Assembly (NCBI GenBank): GCA_001724265.1
Contig: MEDY01000450.1
Location: 1-21,077, forward strand
From: Rhizaria sp. SCN 62-66
Taxonomy: Eukaryota > Rhizaria, unplaced
Length of the DNA: 21,077 nt
Direction: 5' to 3'
Positions 1-10,582 of the stretch are shown here, piece by piece (position 1 is the first letter of the stretch; each line of letters starts with the position of its first letter). Both the position numbers and the translations under genes were made by a program. The notes below the pieces were generated by a model. It was not told the DNA's origin, did no database searches, and saw only the letters and a program-made list of their open reading frames with translations.

Positions 1-621
1 GATGTTCTTGGTCGTGTTGATGGGCTGCATGCCGAGGTAGCCGAAGGCCTGCTGCGACTCCTTGTACGCCTGGTACGCCTCACGGTTCAGGAAGCGGTCG
101 GGCACGCCGAGCACGACGGCGGGCTGGAGCGCCTTGAGCTCGGCCGCCGAAAGGGGCTTGATGGCCGCCGAGTAGTTGAACGGCAGCAGAGGGTTCGCGG
201 GAGCATCCTCATCGATCTTGGCCTTGACGAGCGCGCCCACGGGCTTCGGGGCAGGGTTCGGGTTGCCGGTCTTGATGATCGAGTTGATGATCTCCGCCGC
301 GGAGGGCTTGCCCGCGGTCGCAGGGATGGGCTTGCCATTCTCCGTCACGGGGTTCAAGCCGAGGTGGGAGAAGGGGCCCACGGGCTCGGGGTTGACCGCA
401 TTCGCGAGCGCAGCGCCGTCGAAGGCACGGATGAACCACGCCTTGTTGGCAGGATCCACAGCGCCAGCAGCAGGAGCGGGAGTCGCGGCGTCAGCAGGGG
501 CAGCGAGCAGGGTGAGCTCCGCCGCCGTCTGCAGGTCCATGGACGACTCCATCTCGACAGTTGCCGCAGAAGCAACAGCCAACACCGCGACGAGCGCCAG
601 AAGAATAATCTTGGAGCTCAT
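1..621 (-). CDS. Hypothetical secreted protein, 5' part only (C-terminus beyond window)
   Basis: The frame starts at the ATG at 619-621 and stays open to the window edge, giving 207 visible codons with no stop. Residues 1-19 (MSSKIILLALVAVLAVASA) are a textbook cleavable signal peptide: a short basic start, a Leu/Val/Ala core and a small-residue ASA cleavage site. The protein is therefore probably secreted or lumenal. The mature part begins with an acidic, Ala/Pro-rich stretch. It continues with a proline- and asparagine-rich region around residues 60-140, then a more ordered helix-like segment containing REAYQAYKESQQAFGYLG near the edge. There are no cysteines in the visible part and no domain that I recognise. 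GC-rich codon use matches the DnaJ gene. The function is unknown; the coding call rests on the signal peptide, the open frame and codon composition. Confidence 0.72.
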   Translation of the reverse strand, partial: MSSKIILLALVAVLAVASAATVEMESSMDLQTAAELTLLAAPADAATPAPAAGAVDPANKAWFIRAFDGAALANAVNPEPVGPFSHLGLNPVTENGKPIPATAGKPSAAEIINSIIKTGNPNPAPKPVGALVKAKIDEDAPANPLLPFNYSAAIKPLSAAELKALQPAVVLGVPDRFLNREAYQAYKESQQAFGYLGMQPINTTKNI

Positions 622-1185
622 CTCTATGGGCAATCAGAACAAAGAAGCGGCAAGGCAACAACGCGACCAGGGAGGGCAGTGAGTACTAGTTTTACAAAGG
701 AGGGCAAGCAGGCTCTGGTTGAAGTGGGTGGAGCTGCTCCAACGAGACGTCCCACAACACCACGCACGCCGAAACAGAAGATAGGATATGAATGAAAGGG
801 TAAAAAGAGCGCTGACGAAGCCAGAACAAAATCCAGAGTCCGAATCACACACATGGAGGCGCGCGAGAGGACGTTTCTTGGGGGCCCAAAGAGGGGCAGG
901 GTGGTCCCCTTTCGATCGAAGACCCTTAGCCGCCTGACCGTGAGCAGCCCCCGAAAATGAATTTTCTTTTTCGGCCCTTGCTCGTCTCTTCAAAAAAACA
1001 ACTTAAATGTACTGCTTTCTTTGACTTCATCGAATTAAAAATGTTATAATTATGTATTTAGTGATTTGTTGAATCTAAAAAACTAGTTATCAATCGTACT
1101 TCAAAAGGGTGCTCCCTTAAAAGTCACGCTTTTTACTTCTCCACCACAAACGCGTTTTGCTTCCGCTCCGTGAGCTTTTGAATCT
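622..1185. other. Intergenic region between two minus-strand genes
   Basis: This 564-base spacer lies upstream of the secreted-protein gene and downstream of the large Ala-rich gene. It must hold the promoter of the former and the 3' UTR of the latter. The part at about 990-1100 is clearly AT-rich (runs such as aattaaaaatgttataatta), unlike the GC-rich genes on both sides. I see no convincing gene, tRNA or repeat in it. Short open frames here begin at non-ATG codons or are arginine-rich composition shadows. Confidence 0.6.
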
Positions 1186-4100
1186 TCACTGCTCTCCGTT
1201 GGCCTTGCGCGCGCGCTTCGAGGCCCGCACTGTTCCGTTACTAAGCTCCAACTCGGACTCTGCGGCCTCGGCTGCAGCGGCCACAGCTGCAAGACCGCGA
1301 TTGCTCTTGCGTGCTACTGCCTCCGTCTTGGTTGGAGCTGTTGCAGCAGTATCAGCAATAGTATCAGGAGCAGTATCAGCAGTAGTGCGCTTGCGGCCGC
1401 GAGACACGCCGCTAACAGCGGCATTAAAAGCAGATGCGTCTTTATCAACCGCGAGCGCAATGTCGGGATCGACCTTGACACGAGCATTTGCCCGCGACCG
1501 CGACTGCAGCTTGGCATCAACTGAACCAACTTCAACATCAGATTCAGTATCAGACTCAGCCTTAGCTTCCGCATCAGACTCAGATTCGGATTCAGACTCA
1601 GCCTCGGAGCCAGTAGAGCCAGTGTCATCATTCTCGCTCGTGGCCTCGGCTGCCTTGGTGATCTCTGACTTGACGCGAGTCGCACGAATATTTTTCACCT
1701 TAGTCTCGGTCACGGCACTACTCGCCTTCGCCATAGCAGCTGCGGCCTTAGCCTTGGTCTTCCCCTTTATCTCTGCACCTTTGTTGCCGCCCTTCACAGC
1801 CGCAACCTTCGCAGTCGCAGTCGAAACCGCAGTCGCCGCGGCAGCAGCAGCGGTGGCTGCGGCAGTGACCGCAGCGACAGGCGGCAGCGCACCCATGCCC
1901 GCGCCCGTCGCCGCCGCCGCCGCCGCCACGGCCGCGGCAACGCGCGTCCACCCGGCGACCAGCGCCAGCGCGCGGCCCGCGCCGGCGGCGGGCGCGGTTG
2001 GCGCGGCGGCCGCGAACCCAGCCCTGGCAGCGGCGCGCGGGCCCAAATGTTCGCTGCCCACGGTCATCATCACCGCCGGGCCCAGCCACGCGCACTGCGG
2101 TGCAGCCACGCCGGCGGCGGTCGCGCTCGCGCCGTGGCCCGTGGCGGCGGCGGCGGTGGCGGCGGCCAAGGCGGAGAGCGCGGCGCGTTTCGGGCCCGCG
2201 GGCTCGGACGCGGCCGCGGTCGCGAAGGGCTGCAGATCCGTGGCCGCGGCGGCACGGGCCACGCGTATCTCCGCGGCGTTCACGGCAACAGCGGCTGTGG
2301 GGGCCGCGTCGGGGCCGGCGAGGGCAAGCGCCGCCGACAGCAGCGATGACACTGCAGCGTCTGTATTGCGAGCAGTCAAAGCTGAAGTTGCAGTTGAAGT
2401 TGGAGGAAGCACAGGCACAGTGATAGTCAGAGGCAGCGCCAGCAGCGCGCGCGGGAGCAAACCAGCGGGCGCCAGCGCAGCCACGACATCGCCCACCGCG
2501 CCCGCAAGCCTCGTCCTCTCATCTCCGCTCTCGATGTTCGTCGCGCGCAGCAGCGGCGCAGTGAGCGCGGCGGCGACGGCGGTCTGCCAGCGCACCAGCG
2601 GCGCCATGGCCGCGGGCAGCCGCGCAGCCGCTGCGGCAAGCAGCGGCCGCATGAACGCTACCACCAGCGCCTGCGCGGGCGCGTCGGGGCCCGCGGCGTG
2701 CGTCAGCGTGCACGGCAGCGTCCAGCGCAGCGTGTCCAGCGGCAGCGGCAGCAGCGCGTAGTAACCCGCGGCCGCCGCGGCCTGCGCACGCAGCGGCACG
2801 GGCGCGGCAGCGTCAGTCTCGGCCGGTGCGGCGGCGGCGGCAGCGTCGGTGAGCGCGAGAGAAGCCGCGGCGGACTCGGCGGGCGCGTGCGTGAACGGCG
2901 CAAAAACGCCAGCCTGCAGCAGCCTCGCGGACTCGCGTACACGCGCAGCAGAGCTTGGCCCGGCACTCGCACTCGCGCTGCCGCTCTCCTCCAGCAGCGC
3001 AGTCGCGGTGGCCGTGGCCGTGGCGGCGGCGGGCGCGGCCGCGGGGCCGGCGACGTACCCAGGCAGGAAGACGGTGAGCAGCAGCGTGCGCACGAGGTCC
3101 AGACCGGCCACGGCGGCCGCAGCAGACAACAGGGCGCGCGGCGGCAACAGCAGAGCGCCGGGAACGCCGGCGACCAGAGAGCCAGAATGCGACTGCGACT
3201 GGGACTGCTGGGTCTTCGCGCGGACGTACGCGAGCGAAGCGTCTGTGACTACAGCAGTGGCCAGAGCGCGCTCGAGCACCAACAACGGGGCCGCGGCCGC
3301 GGACGCGACGCCCGCCAAAGCGGCAGCTGCAGCGGCAGCGCTGTTGCTGTCGCTGCCGCTGCTATTGTCCGCGGCAGTGGACTGCTCCAGCGCGGTAACG
3401 AGCGCAGGCAGAATGGCGTGGGTCAATAGGCTCTGCAGCAGCATCCAGCGCCGGCTCGCAGCGCCGCTCGCGCCGCCGATGACGGCGAGATTGGAGACGG
3501 TGGAGCCCGGGGCGGGCGCGGGGGCGCTGAAGGCCAGCGACAGGGCCAGAGCCGCCGCGGCAGCCGCGGGGGCCGCAGACTCGATCACAGCCGCAGAGGT
3601 GTTGTTCGCGGCGGGACTGGTGGCCGTGAGTGCGGGGACAAGCGTTTTGATGATGAACGTGTGGACGGCGATAGACTCAGCGCCAGCCCGCGCTTTAACG
3701 CGCTCAGTCTCACTCTCGGCCTCGTTCTCGTCCTCGCTGACATCGTCGCTGTGGGCCCTGGCGTCGGAGAGTGACACGGCGGGGAGTGAATGTGAGCAGT
3801 AAAGGGCGGCGGCAAACAGGGCGGCGCGCGGCAGCAGGCCAGAGCTGGCGGGAATGCTGACGGAACGGTAAAAGCGGCGCGCACGGGCCGATGGGAGCGC
3901 GAATAAAATGCTTTCATCAGCAGTATCATCAACAACAACGTCGCTGTTAACAGCAATATCCAAGTCGGAGTCGGAGTCGGAGTCAGAGTCATGCATCGAA
4001 TTGGCACGAGCACGGGCTCGAGCACTGACATCAGTATCGACAACAGGAGTGACGTTGACGATACTAGCCAGAGCCAGCGAAGTCGCAGTGGAGGCGACAA

Positions 4101-5061
4101 CGTCACCTGCAACCATGTTTTCACCAACATCACTGTTTGCGTCAGCAGAAGTCCAGACGCGCGTCGCAACGGCGGCGAGCGCAGGCAGCCATACCAGAGC
4201 GCCCGCATCGCAAGCGACCGAGGGCGTACTTAGCCTGGGAGCGCTAAGGGGCACCGCGGGCAGAGTGGCGGCGCCGATGCCGTTGACGCTGCCCAGCCAA
4301 ACCTCCAACGCACCCGCAACAGCTTCCACACTCGCAGTCTCGGTGGGCGCAGTGAGCTGGCCGAGCGCGGTGAGCATGGCCGCGGCAGCGTTGACGTTCC
4401 CGGCCGCGACCGCCACAGCCGCGACCGTATCCGCGGTCGCCAACACGTGCGGCGCGGTCAGCTCGAGCGGCGCGCACTGCGCCGTCGCGGCGGCCGCGGC
4501 GGCCGTCGCGGCGGCGGGCGGCAGCGGCAGAGCACACGTGCGCAGGCGGCGGTGCAGCGCCCACGCAGCGGGCTGCGTCTCGTACGCCTGTGTGGCCTGC
4601 TCCAGCTGCCCGTAAAAGTAGCGTTGCGCGCCGGACACCGGGCCAGCGCCGCTGCTGGGGGTGGAATTGCCTGCGTACATGCTGCTCCCGGAGTAGCCTG
4701 TCATGCGAGAGTTCACGTTGTTGGAAGCGTTCGCGCTTTGCAGAGGTAGGACAGCGCCAAAGCACGAGCCCAGCCCGCCCGGCACCGCAGCGCCGGCGCT
4801 GGCTGCAGTCGTTGGCGTCGCGGCAATCACGCGCGAGATCGCAACGACGTCGAGCGCCGCCGTGGCGGCCCAGTCGTGGCGGCCCGCGCGCGCCGCCAGC
4901 GCGCCGTAGGCCTCGGCGCCCGCGGCGAGCGTGGCCAGCAGCTGCCAGCGCGCGACGCCAGGCCCCAGGTGCGGCAGCAGGGCGGCGCGCGCGCGCCCCG
5001 GCTTGGGCCCGCTGCGGAGCTCGCGCAGCACCCGCGCGCTCAGCGCAGCCTTCGCCCCCGC

Positions 5062-5106
<45 letters not shown>

Positions 5107-8100
5107 GGTTGCTTTGTGAGCGGCTGAGGGCTTCCCGCGAGAAACAGGCTTCTTGCGGGCAGCGTCAGCGTCGTCAAAATCGCTGTCAGCGTCGGCGTCG
5201 TCGTCTCTATCGGTGTTGCCGCCCGAGTCCGTGTCGTCGGCCCCGTCGTGCTCGTCGCCGTGGCCGTCGCCGCGGTCGCGCGGGGGCGCGTGTGTCAGCA
5301 AGGCCAGGTGCTGGCAGCCCCAGCGGCGCAGCTCCGCGCTCACCGCGCCCGCCGTCGCCGCCGCGCAGTCTACCAACAGCGGCCCACAGTCGCTTCCACG
5401 GACTCTACTGTCGCGGTCGCCAGTGCGCTCGTCGACAATGCGTTGTGCGGCCGTCAGCAGCGCGGCCAGCGCCCCCGCCACTCCGCGCGCGGCCGCAGAC
5501 AGCGCGGCGGCCACTGCGGGACGCGAGCGTACCGTAGCGGCAGTCGCGGCGGCGAAGCGGGCGCGGGGCAGCGTCGTAGATGCGGTTGCGACCGCGGTGC
5601 CGACGGCGGCCACGGCAGCGGCGGCCACTAACGCGGGCGAGAGACGCATCGCCGCAGCGCTCGCGCCGCTGCTCCTGTCCGCCGCAGCCTCGTCGTCGTC
5701 GCTGTTGTTGCCAGCAGGGCGGGCGACTGTGAGCGCGTCCGCAATCGCGAGCGAGGCGATCTCGAGCAAGCGTCCGCGTCCCCTCCACTGGCCCGCGCCC
5801 GCCTCAGACTCCGCCTCATTCGCACTCGCTGTCGCTGTCGCGCCCGCGCCCTCGGTCTCGGCTAACTGTGAGTCCGGGGCGGTGAGCGCCGCGGCCGCGG
5901 CGGCCCCAGTGAGCACGAGCTACACCGCGCGCGCGAGCGTGGGCAGTGAGTGCGGCGCCGCGGCGGGCAACGCGACGTTATACAACGCGGAGAACGCGGC
6001 GGCAAGCGACTGGGCCTGGGCGCGGGCGCGAGGGTAAGATGTCTTCGGCTGCGACGGCTGCGACAGATATGAGCGCGGCTGCTTCTCAGGAACAGTCGCG
6101 ACAGTGTCGGTCTTGACACTGCTTTTGACAGCCTTCAGCTTGACTGCCGCCTTGGCGTGAGCCTTGGTTGCAGTGCTGCCATCGGCGGCAGCGGCGGCAG
6201 CCTCAGCGGCGAGAATGCTCTGACGCGAGCGGGCAGAGACGATAGAGCTGACGTTCGTCAATACATCCTCATCTTCTTCCTCCTCCTCATCATCGTCGCC
6301 GGCCTGCTTAATCTTGGACTCACCCTTGATAGAGACATGACGCTTAGTAACAGCAGAATCGCTGTCACTCATGTCACCGCCACGCGCAGCAGCAGCAGCA
6401 GCATGAGCAGGAGCAGTAAGAGAAGAAGTCGTCGTCTTTCTCGCGCCTCTCATCTTGCTGACCGAGGCCACCGCAGCAGCCGCAGCGGCAGCGGCGGCAG
6501 CAGCCTCCTCCTCAGCCACTGCGGCAGCACCGGCACCTGCGTCCTCAGCAGTGCTGCCATCGGCGCCGCCAGTGAAGGCGCCCGCGGTGTCGAAATAACC
6601 CGACTGCAGCAACCATCCCACCTCAGCGTCCTCCTCCTCCTCATTGACTGCGCCCGCACTCGCGCTCGCGGCATCTGCGGCGCCATTGCCGTCGCTACCC
6701 GTGCTCTTGAGCGCGGCGCGGAGGGCGGCGCGCAGCGTCTTGTCGCTCTGGCGCAACGGCGCGAGCAGCCGCGTCGCTTGCAGACGCTGTGTGGAGCCGT
6801 AGCCGGCGTACAGCGGGCCGTGGTGCGCGCGCAGCCGCGCCAGCAGCGCGCGCTGCACAGGATGCAGGTGCGGGTGCGGGGGGCCGCGCAGCTGCTTCTG
6901 CGCACGCCTCTGCGCCTTGGCGGCCGCAGAATCGTCGTCATCCTCATCGTTGTCGTCGGCATCACTGTCAGACGCGTCCTCGTTCTCACCAGCGTCAGCG
7001 AGGGCCTCTGCCTCAGCGTCAGCCTCGGTTAGCGGCGCCGGCGCGACGTCGCCCGCGGCGCCCGGCATCACCGGCGCGAGAGCGTGGGCCGAGTCTGGCG
7101 CGAACCCGCGCGCCCCCGAGGCCTCCGCCGCGGCCGCCACACCCGCAGCGACGGCGCCCGCGGCGGCACCGCGCGCCGCGGCCGCGACCGCCGCCGTGCC
7201 GGCCGCCGCGAAGGCCGCGCGCACGCCCGCAGCGTCGGCGCGCATGGCGTCGGCCTCGGCCTTGGCGGCGGCGAGCGCGGCATCGAGCCCCGCGGCGCGC
7301 GCATCGGCCTGCTGTAGCTTCAGTGACAGGGCGGCGAAGTAGTCGCGCGCCTCGCGCTTCATACTCTCGTGCTGCGCGCGCTGCGCCGCCATCGCGGCCT
7401 CGAGCGCGGCCGAGGCGGCGTCGAGCGCGTCGTAGTCGGCCTGCAGCGACGCAGACTCGGCCTTTACCGTAGCGAGCTCGCGCTGGGCCGCCAGCAGCGC
7501 GGCGCGCGTCGAGGCTAGCGTGCCCGTCTGCGCCGGAGCCGCCTCCGCCGCTGCTGACGCCAATGCTTCTGCTGTGCGTGCGTTTCTGTTGTTGCGCTTG
7601 GAAGCGGCTACGGACTATTTTTTTGCTGCAGGGGCAACAGCGGCAGCAGCGGATTCGTTGTCCGAGTCGGAGAGATCAGAGAAGATATCGTCGGAGTCTG
7701 ACGCGACTGTAGCGCTAACGGATGGGGCACTGAGACCACTATCAGCAGGAGTATTTGTCATGGGACGCGCAGAGGAGAAGGACTCAGACGTGGTTGCACC
7801 AGCAACGTTGGTATAACCATCGTCGTAATTATTGTTAGCATGACCTTTGGAGTCGTTGTGGTCGGAAAACCAGTCGTCGTCGTCTCTATCGTCAATGTTA
7901 TCTCTGGCGTCGCCAACAGTCGCTGCAGAGCTTGCACTCGCGCTCGCAGTGGGAAGTGCGTTCACAGTACCAAACTGACCGTTATGATGGCCGGCTGCAC
8001 TGCTGCTCGCACTGCTGCTGCCGCGACTGTTGCTAGCAACAGCGGGCATCGGAGAAGACACCGCGTGGTGCGGCGCGCGGCCAATGAGTGGTGACAAAGT

Positions 8101-8289
8101 GGACGACGACGATGTAGACGAAGACGAAGATGAACTGTGCGTGGGGAAGAGTGTCGACGGAGAAGCAACTGTCGGAGGCAGCCCGGGGCCCAGAGACCCT
8201 GCAGGGAGGCCTGCCGCGCCGGCGTCGGGGGCACGAGGAGGCGTCGCCGCGCCTAGCACGGGCGAGGACAGGACCGGAGACGTGCTCAT
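1186..8289 (-). CDS. Very large Ala-rich acidic protein, probably nuclear, with two in-frame TAG codons
   Basis: One reading frame runs from the ATG at 8287-8289 to the TGA at 1186-1188: 2367 codons interrupted only by TAG at codons 225 and 790. Between and beyond the TAGs the protein character is continuous. Residues 1-225 are Ser/Asp/Asn-rich with acidic clusters such as DSDDIFSDLSDSDNES. Then come a basic KRNNRNAR patch, an Ala-rich predicted coiled coil (about 245-345) and further acidic runs. From about 810 there is a long Ala/Leu helical region that could be an alpha-solenoid, including a 17-residue Ala run and a less biased segment with RYFYGQLEQATQAYETQPAA. The C-terminus is acidic Ser/Glu repeats ending in a basic KRARK tail, which suggests nuclear localisation. 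I do not recognise the family. If TAG were a stop this would be three separate ORFs (8289-7615, then two lacking an ATG at their 5' end), which is less convincing. Confidence 0.62.
5063..5106. repeat. (GCT)n trinucleotide microsatellite encoding poly-alanine
   Basis: Forty-four bases of near-perfect GCT repeat. On the minus strand this is GCA and is read as alanine, forming most of a 17-residue Ala run in the large protein. It is likely length-variable between strains. Confidence 0.9.
5920..5922 (-). other. In-frame TAG codon (codon 790) inside the large Ala-rich gene
   Basis: The frame reads ...LPTLARAV, TAG, LVLTGAAAAAALTAP... and stays open for over 1500 codons downstream. No ATG lies near the start of that downstream frame; its first possible initiator is a GTG. 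A 60-base GT-AG segment (5925 to 5866) would remove the TAG and keep frame. It is GC-rich and unlike the clear introns at 9491-9638 and 10023-10213, so a sense TAG is the simpler reading, though splicing is not excluded. Confidence 0.55.
7615..7617 (-). other. In-frame TAG codon (codon 225) inside the large Ala-rich gene
   Basis: The frame reads ...APAAKK, TAG, SVAASKRNNRNAR... with coding character on both sides. The downstream frame has no ATG near its start, so an independent gene starting there is unlikely. A 24-base GT-AG segment ending exactly at this TAG could in principle be an intron. It lacks the GTACG donor and AT-rich body of the two clear introns in the DnaJ gene. Confidence 0.6.
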
Positions 8290-9016
8290 TGCGTCGGCGG
8301 CGTCAACGGCGTCAGCGGCGGCGGCGGCGTCAGCTGCGACGAAGAACGGCAGACTTGGCGGTCACGAACGCCTAGCGACAGAGGATGCAGGTGTAATGGC
8401 CTGCTGTCACCGGTTTACAAATCAAAGGTGCTGTTTAAACAATTGGATCTTGTTTGATGGAGCTTTAAAACAGTCTGTGTGGCAGGCAGGAAGCGAAAAT
8501 GAAAGAGAGGGAAGAAAACTGGTGAGCCGCAAATGACAAGAACTTCTGGCCGCGATAATTCAAAAATTTCAACAGATTATAAAGCAGAAAGTAAATATTA
8601 TATAGAAAACGTCTATTCCTAAATTTACAGAAAAATCTACACTAAATTGTCAGACTCTCGTCGAGATAGTCATCGCCAAAGTTCGTGCCAATCAACTCCA
8701 TCCGCAACCCACAAACTGCCGGCCTGATCATGAATGTTGTCATTACGGTTACGCTGGCATTAAACGACTCAAAGTCAGTCGCAAATCATCTTCTCAGCAA
8801 AAATAAACTTTGTATATGGATAATAGATCATACAATAATACAATATTTATTAACATAATCAATACCAGATCCTATCTTCACGTCCTAGTCTGGCCCGGCG
8901 CACTTCGGTTCGCTTCAGCAGCTGATTGTCATCGAAGCTATCTGTCATATCACAGTTCTTTGTTCTCGCAAGCCGTTCACCCGCTCGCGCTCGTCCCGCG
9001 TGTCGCGCCATCGCGC
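8290..9016. other. Intergenic region: 5' side of the Ala-rich gene and 3' side of the DnaJ gene
   Basis: This 727-base spacer is GC-rich next to the Ala-rich gene (probable 5' UTR) and AT-rich from about 8550 to 8870. It should hold the promoter of the minus-strand Ala-rich gene and the 3' UTR of the DnaJ gene. I see no tRNA, repeat or convincing ORF in it. Confidence 0.55.
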
Positions 9017-10582
9017 TCACAGCGTGCTCTGGAAGCCCTTGCGCTGCTCGGCAGTGACCTCGGTGGGGAACTCGACGGTGATGGTGACGAAGAGCTGGCC
9101 CATCTGCGAGCCCTGCTGGTGCTTGGGCATGCCCTCGTTGGGGACCGTGATCACCGCGCCCGGTTGCGTCACGCCGTCGCGCGCAACCACCACGCGGCGC
9201 CCGTCCAGGTGCGTCAGCGTCTTGGAGAAGCCCAGCAGCGCCTCCTTGAGCGAAACCGTGAGCGTGGCGCGCAGGTCGTCGCCGTCACGCGTGAAGACCG
9301 GGTGTGGCACCGCGCGCAGCTTGAACACGACGTTGCCGGCCGCCTTGTCGGGGTGCTCGTCCGCAACGGCGTCGTAGGAGATGGTCTCGCCGTCCTTCAT
9401 GCCGGGCTCGATCCACAGGTCGATCGTCTTGCGGCCCTTCTCGACCTTCTTGCCGCCGCACTTACGGCACTTGACAGCGATGGTCTTGCCCTAAAGAAAA
9501 GAAATTATAGAGGATATACCATCATAAAACGTGAGATTATGCGAATATATGATAAATAATATTAAAATCCACATGAATATCGCTGTGTTACAAAGATATA
9601 ATGAATCATAGCAGAGAAATGTTGTTGAGATATCGTACCTGTCCGTTGCAGACGGGGCAGGGCGACTGGACCTGCTGGACGAAGCCGGGGGCGAGCTGAT
9701 GCACCTGCATCACCACGCCCTGGCCGCGGCACCGCGCGCACTGCGACACGTGCTGCTCATCGTCGGCGCCCGTGCCCCGGCAGTGCGAGCACAGCGCCTG
9801 CGCGCGCACCTCGACCTCGACGGACCGGCCCAGGTACAGATCGCGCAGCGAGACGGGGACCTCGGCAGTCATGTCGGGGCCGCGCTGGCGCTCGCTCACG
9901 CCACCGCGGCGTCCGCCACCGCCGCCGCCGCCAAAGAACTGAGAGAACATGTCGAAGGGGTTGTGGCCGCCGCCGCCCCCACCCTGCTGCGCCGCGTGGC
10001 GCTTCAGGCCCTCCTCACCGCTCTGTGAACGGAGAAGATTCGGGTGCATTTGTTTAAGACACGTAATTTAGAGAGAAAATTTGTGAGAATAAGACAGTTG
10101 ATTTTTAAAAAATTGTTAAATAACACTTGAATCATAATATAGTGTAAATTCACCTTCAATTAATCCGATATTCATGCTTTACTGTTGTGCATAAGCAAGT
10201 GTAGGAAACGTACCTGGTCGTAGATGCGGCGAGTGTCCTTGTTGGAGAGCGCCTCGTACGCAGCGGCAACGTCCTGGAACTTATCCGCAGCGTCCTTGGC
10301 GCCGCCGTTCTTGTCGGGGTGGTACTTCATCGAGAGCTTGCGGTAAGCCTTCTTGATCTGCGCCTCGGTGGCCGAACGCTGGAGTTCGAGGATCTTATAG
10401 AAGTCGCGGTTGCCCGTGCCCGCGCCGCCGGCGGGGGCCGCGAGCGCGAACGACGCGAAGTCGCCAGGGAAAGATAGCATCACCAGCAGCGTGGAGAGCA
10501 GGAGCAGTGCCAGGGACGGCAGGCGCAGCGCGGGGCTGCTGCTGCTGCTGCTACGGAGGCTCTGGGAGTAGTAAGACAGCAT
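9017..10582 (-). CDS. ER-lumenal DnaJ/Hsp40 co-chaperone (Scj1/DNAJB11 type), three exons
   Basis: Exons are 10582-10214, 10022-9640 (first base of intron 2 is 9638, so the exon ends at 9639) and 9490-9017, joined in phase 0 to give 408 residues and a TGA stop. Order: hydrophobic signal sequence (about 20-49, core [16 protein letters not shown]); J domain (about 58-123) with the HPD triad at 88-90 that stimulates Hsp70 ATPase; a G/F-rich linker (about 134-166, [10 protein letters not shown]); a zinc-finger region with four CxxC repeats, CSHCRGTG (201), CARCRGQG (218), CPVCNGQG (245) and CRKCGGKK (259); then the C-terminal substrate-binding domains. The protein should act in the ER lumen with a BiP/Kar2-type Hsp70, by family knowledge. 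No C-terminal KDEL-type signal is present (it ends GFQSTL), as in animal DNAJB11 but unlike yeast Scj1. The ATG is the first in the open frame and directly precedes the signal sequence. The identification is firm; the intron borders are consensus and restore the conserved [13 protein letters not shown] junction. Confidence 0.95.
9491..9638 (-). other. Spliceosomal intron 2 of the DnaJ gene (148 nt)
   Basis: Donor CAG|GTACGA and acceptor TTTCTTTAG|GGC, phase 0, AT-rich body with a pyrimidine tract before the acceptor. It splits the third zinc-finger repeat so that CPVCNGQ is completed by the first glycine of exon 3. Together with intron 1 it defines what a genuine intron looks like here: GTACG donor, AT-rich, about 150-190 nt. 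Confidence 0.93.
10023..10213 (-). other. Spliceosomal intron 1 of the DnaJ gene (191 nt)
   Basis: Donor CAG|GTACGT and acceptor TTCACAG|AGC, phase 0. The body is strongly AT-rich compared with the exons. Retaining it would introduce a stop after 13 codons, while removing it joins the J domain to the G/F linker exactly where the family requires. Confidence 0.92.

Noticed and set aside
1157-2761. 534-codon open frame on the plus strand opposite the Ala-rich gene
   Set aside because: Alanine GCN codons read in antisense give few stops, so long Ala/Arg/Ser shadow frames are expected. Its first candidate start and composition mirror the minus-strand gene, and it has no ordered segment.
5866-5925. 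60-nt GT-AG intron that would remove the TAG at 5920-5922
   Set aside because: It is length-compatible and in phase, but GC-rich with a GTGTAG donor, unlike the AT-rich GTACG introns of the DnaJ gene. It is kept only as an alternative to a sense TAG.
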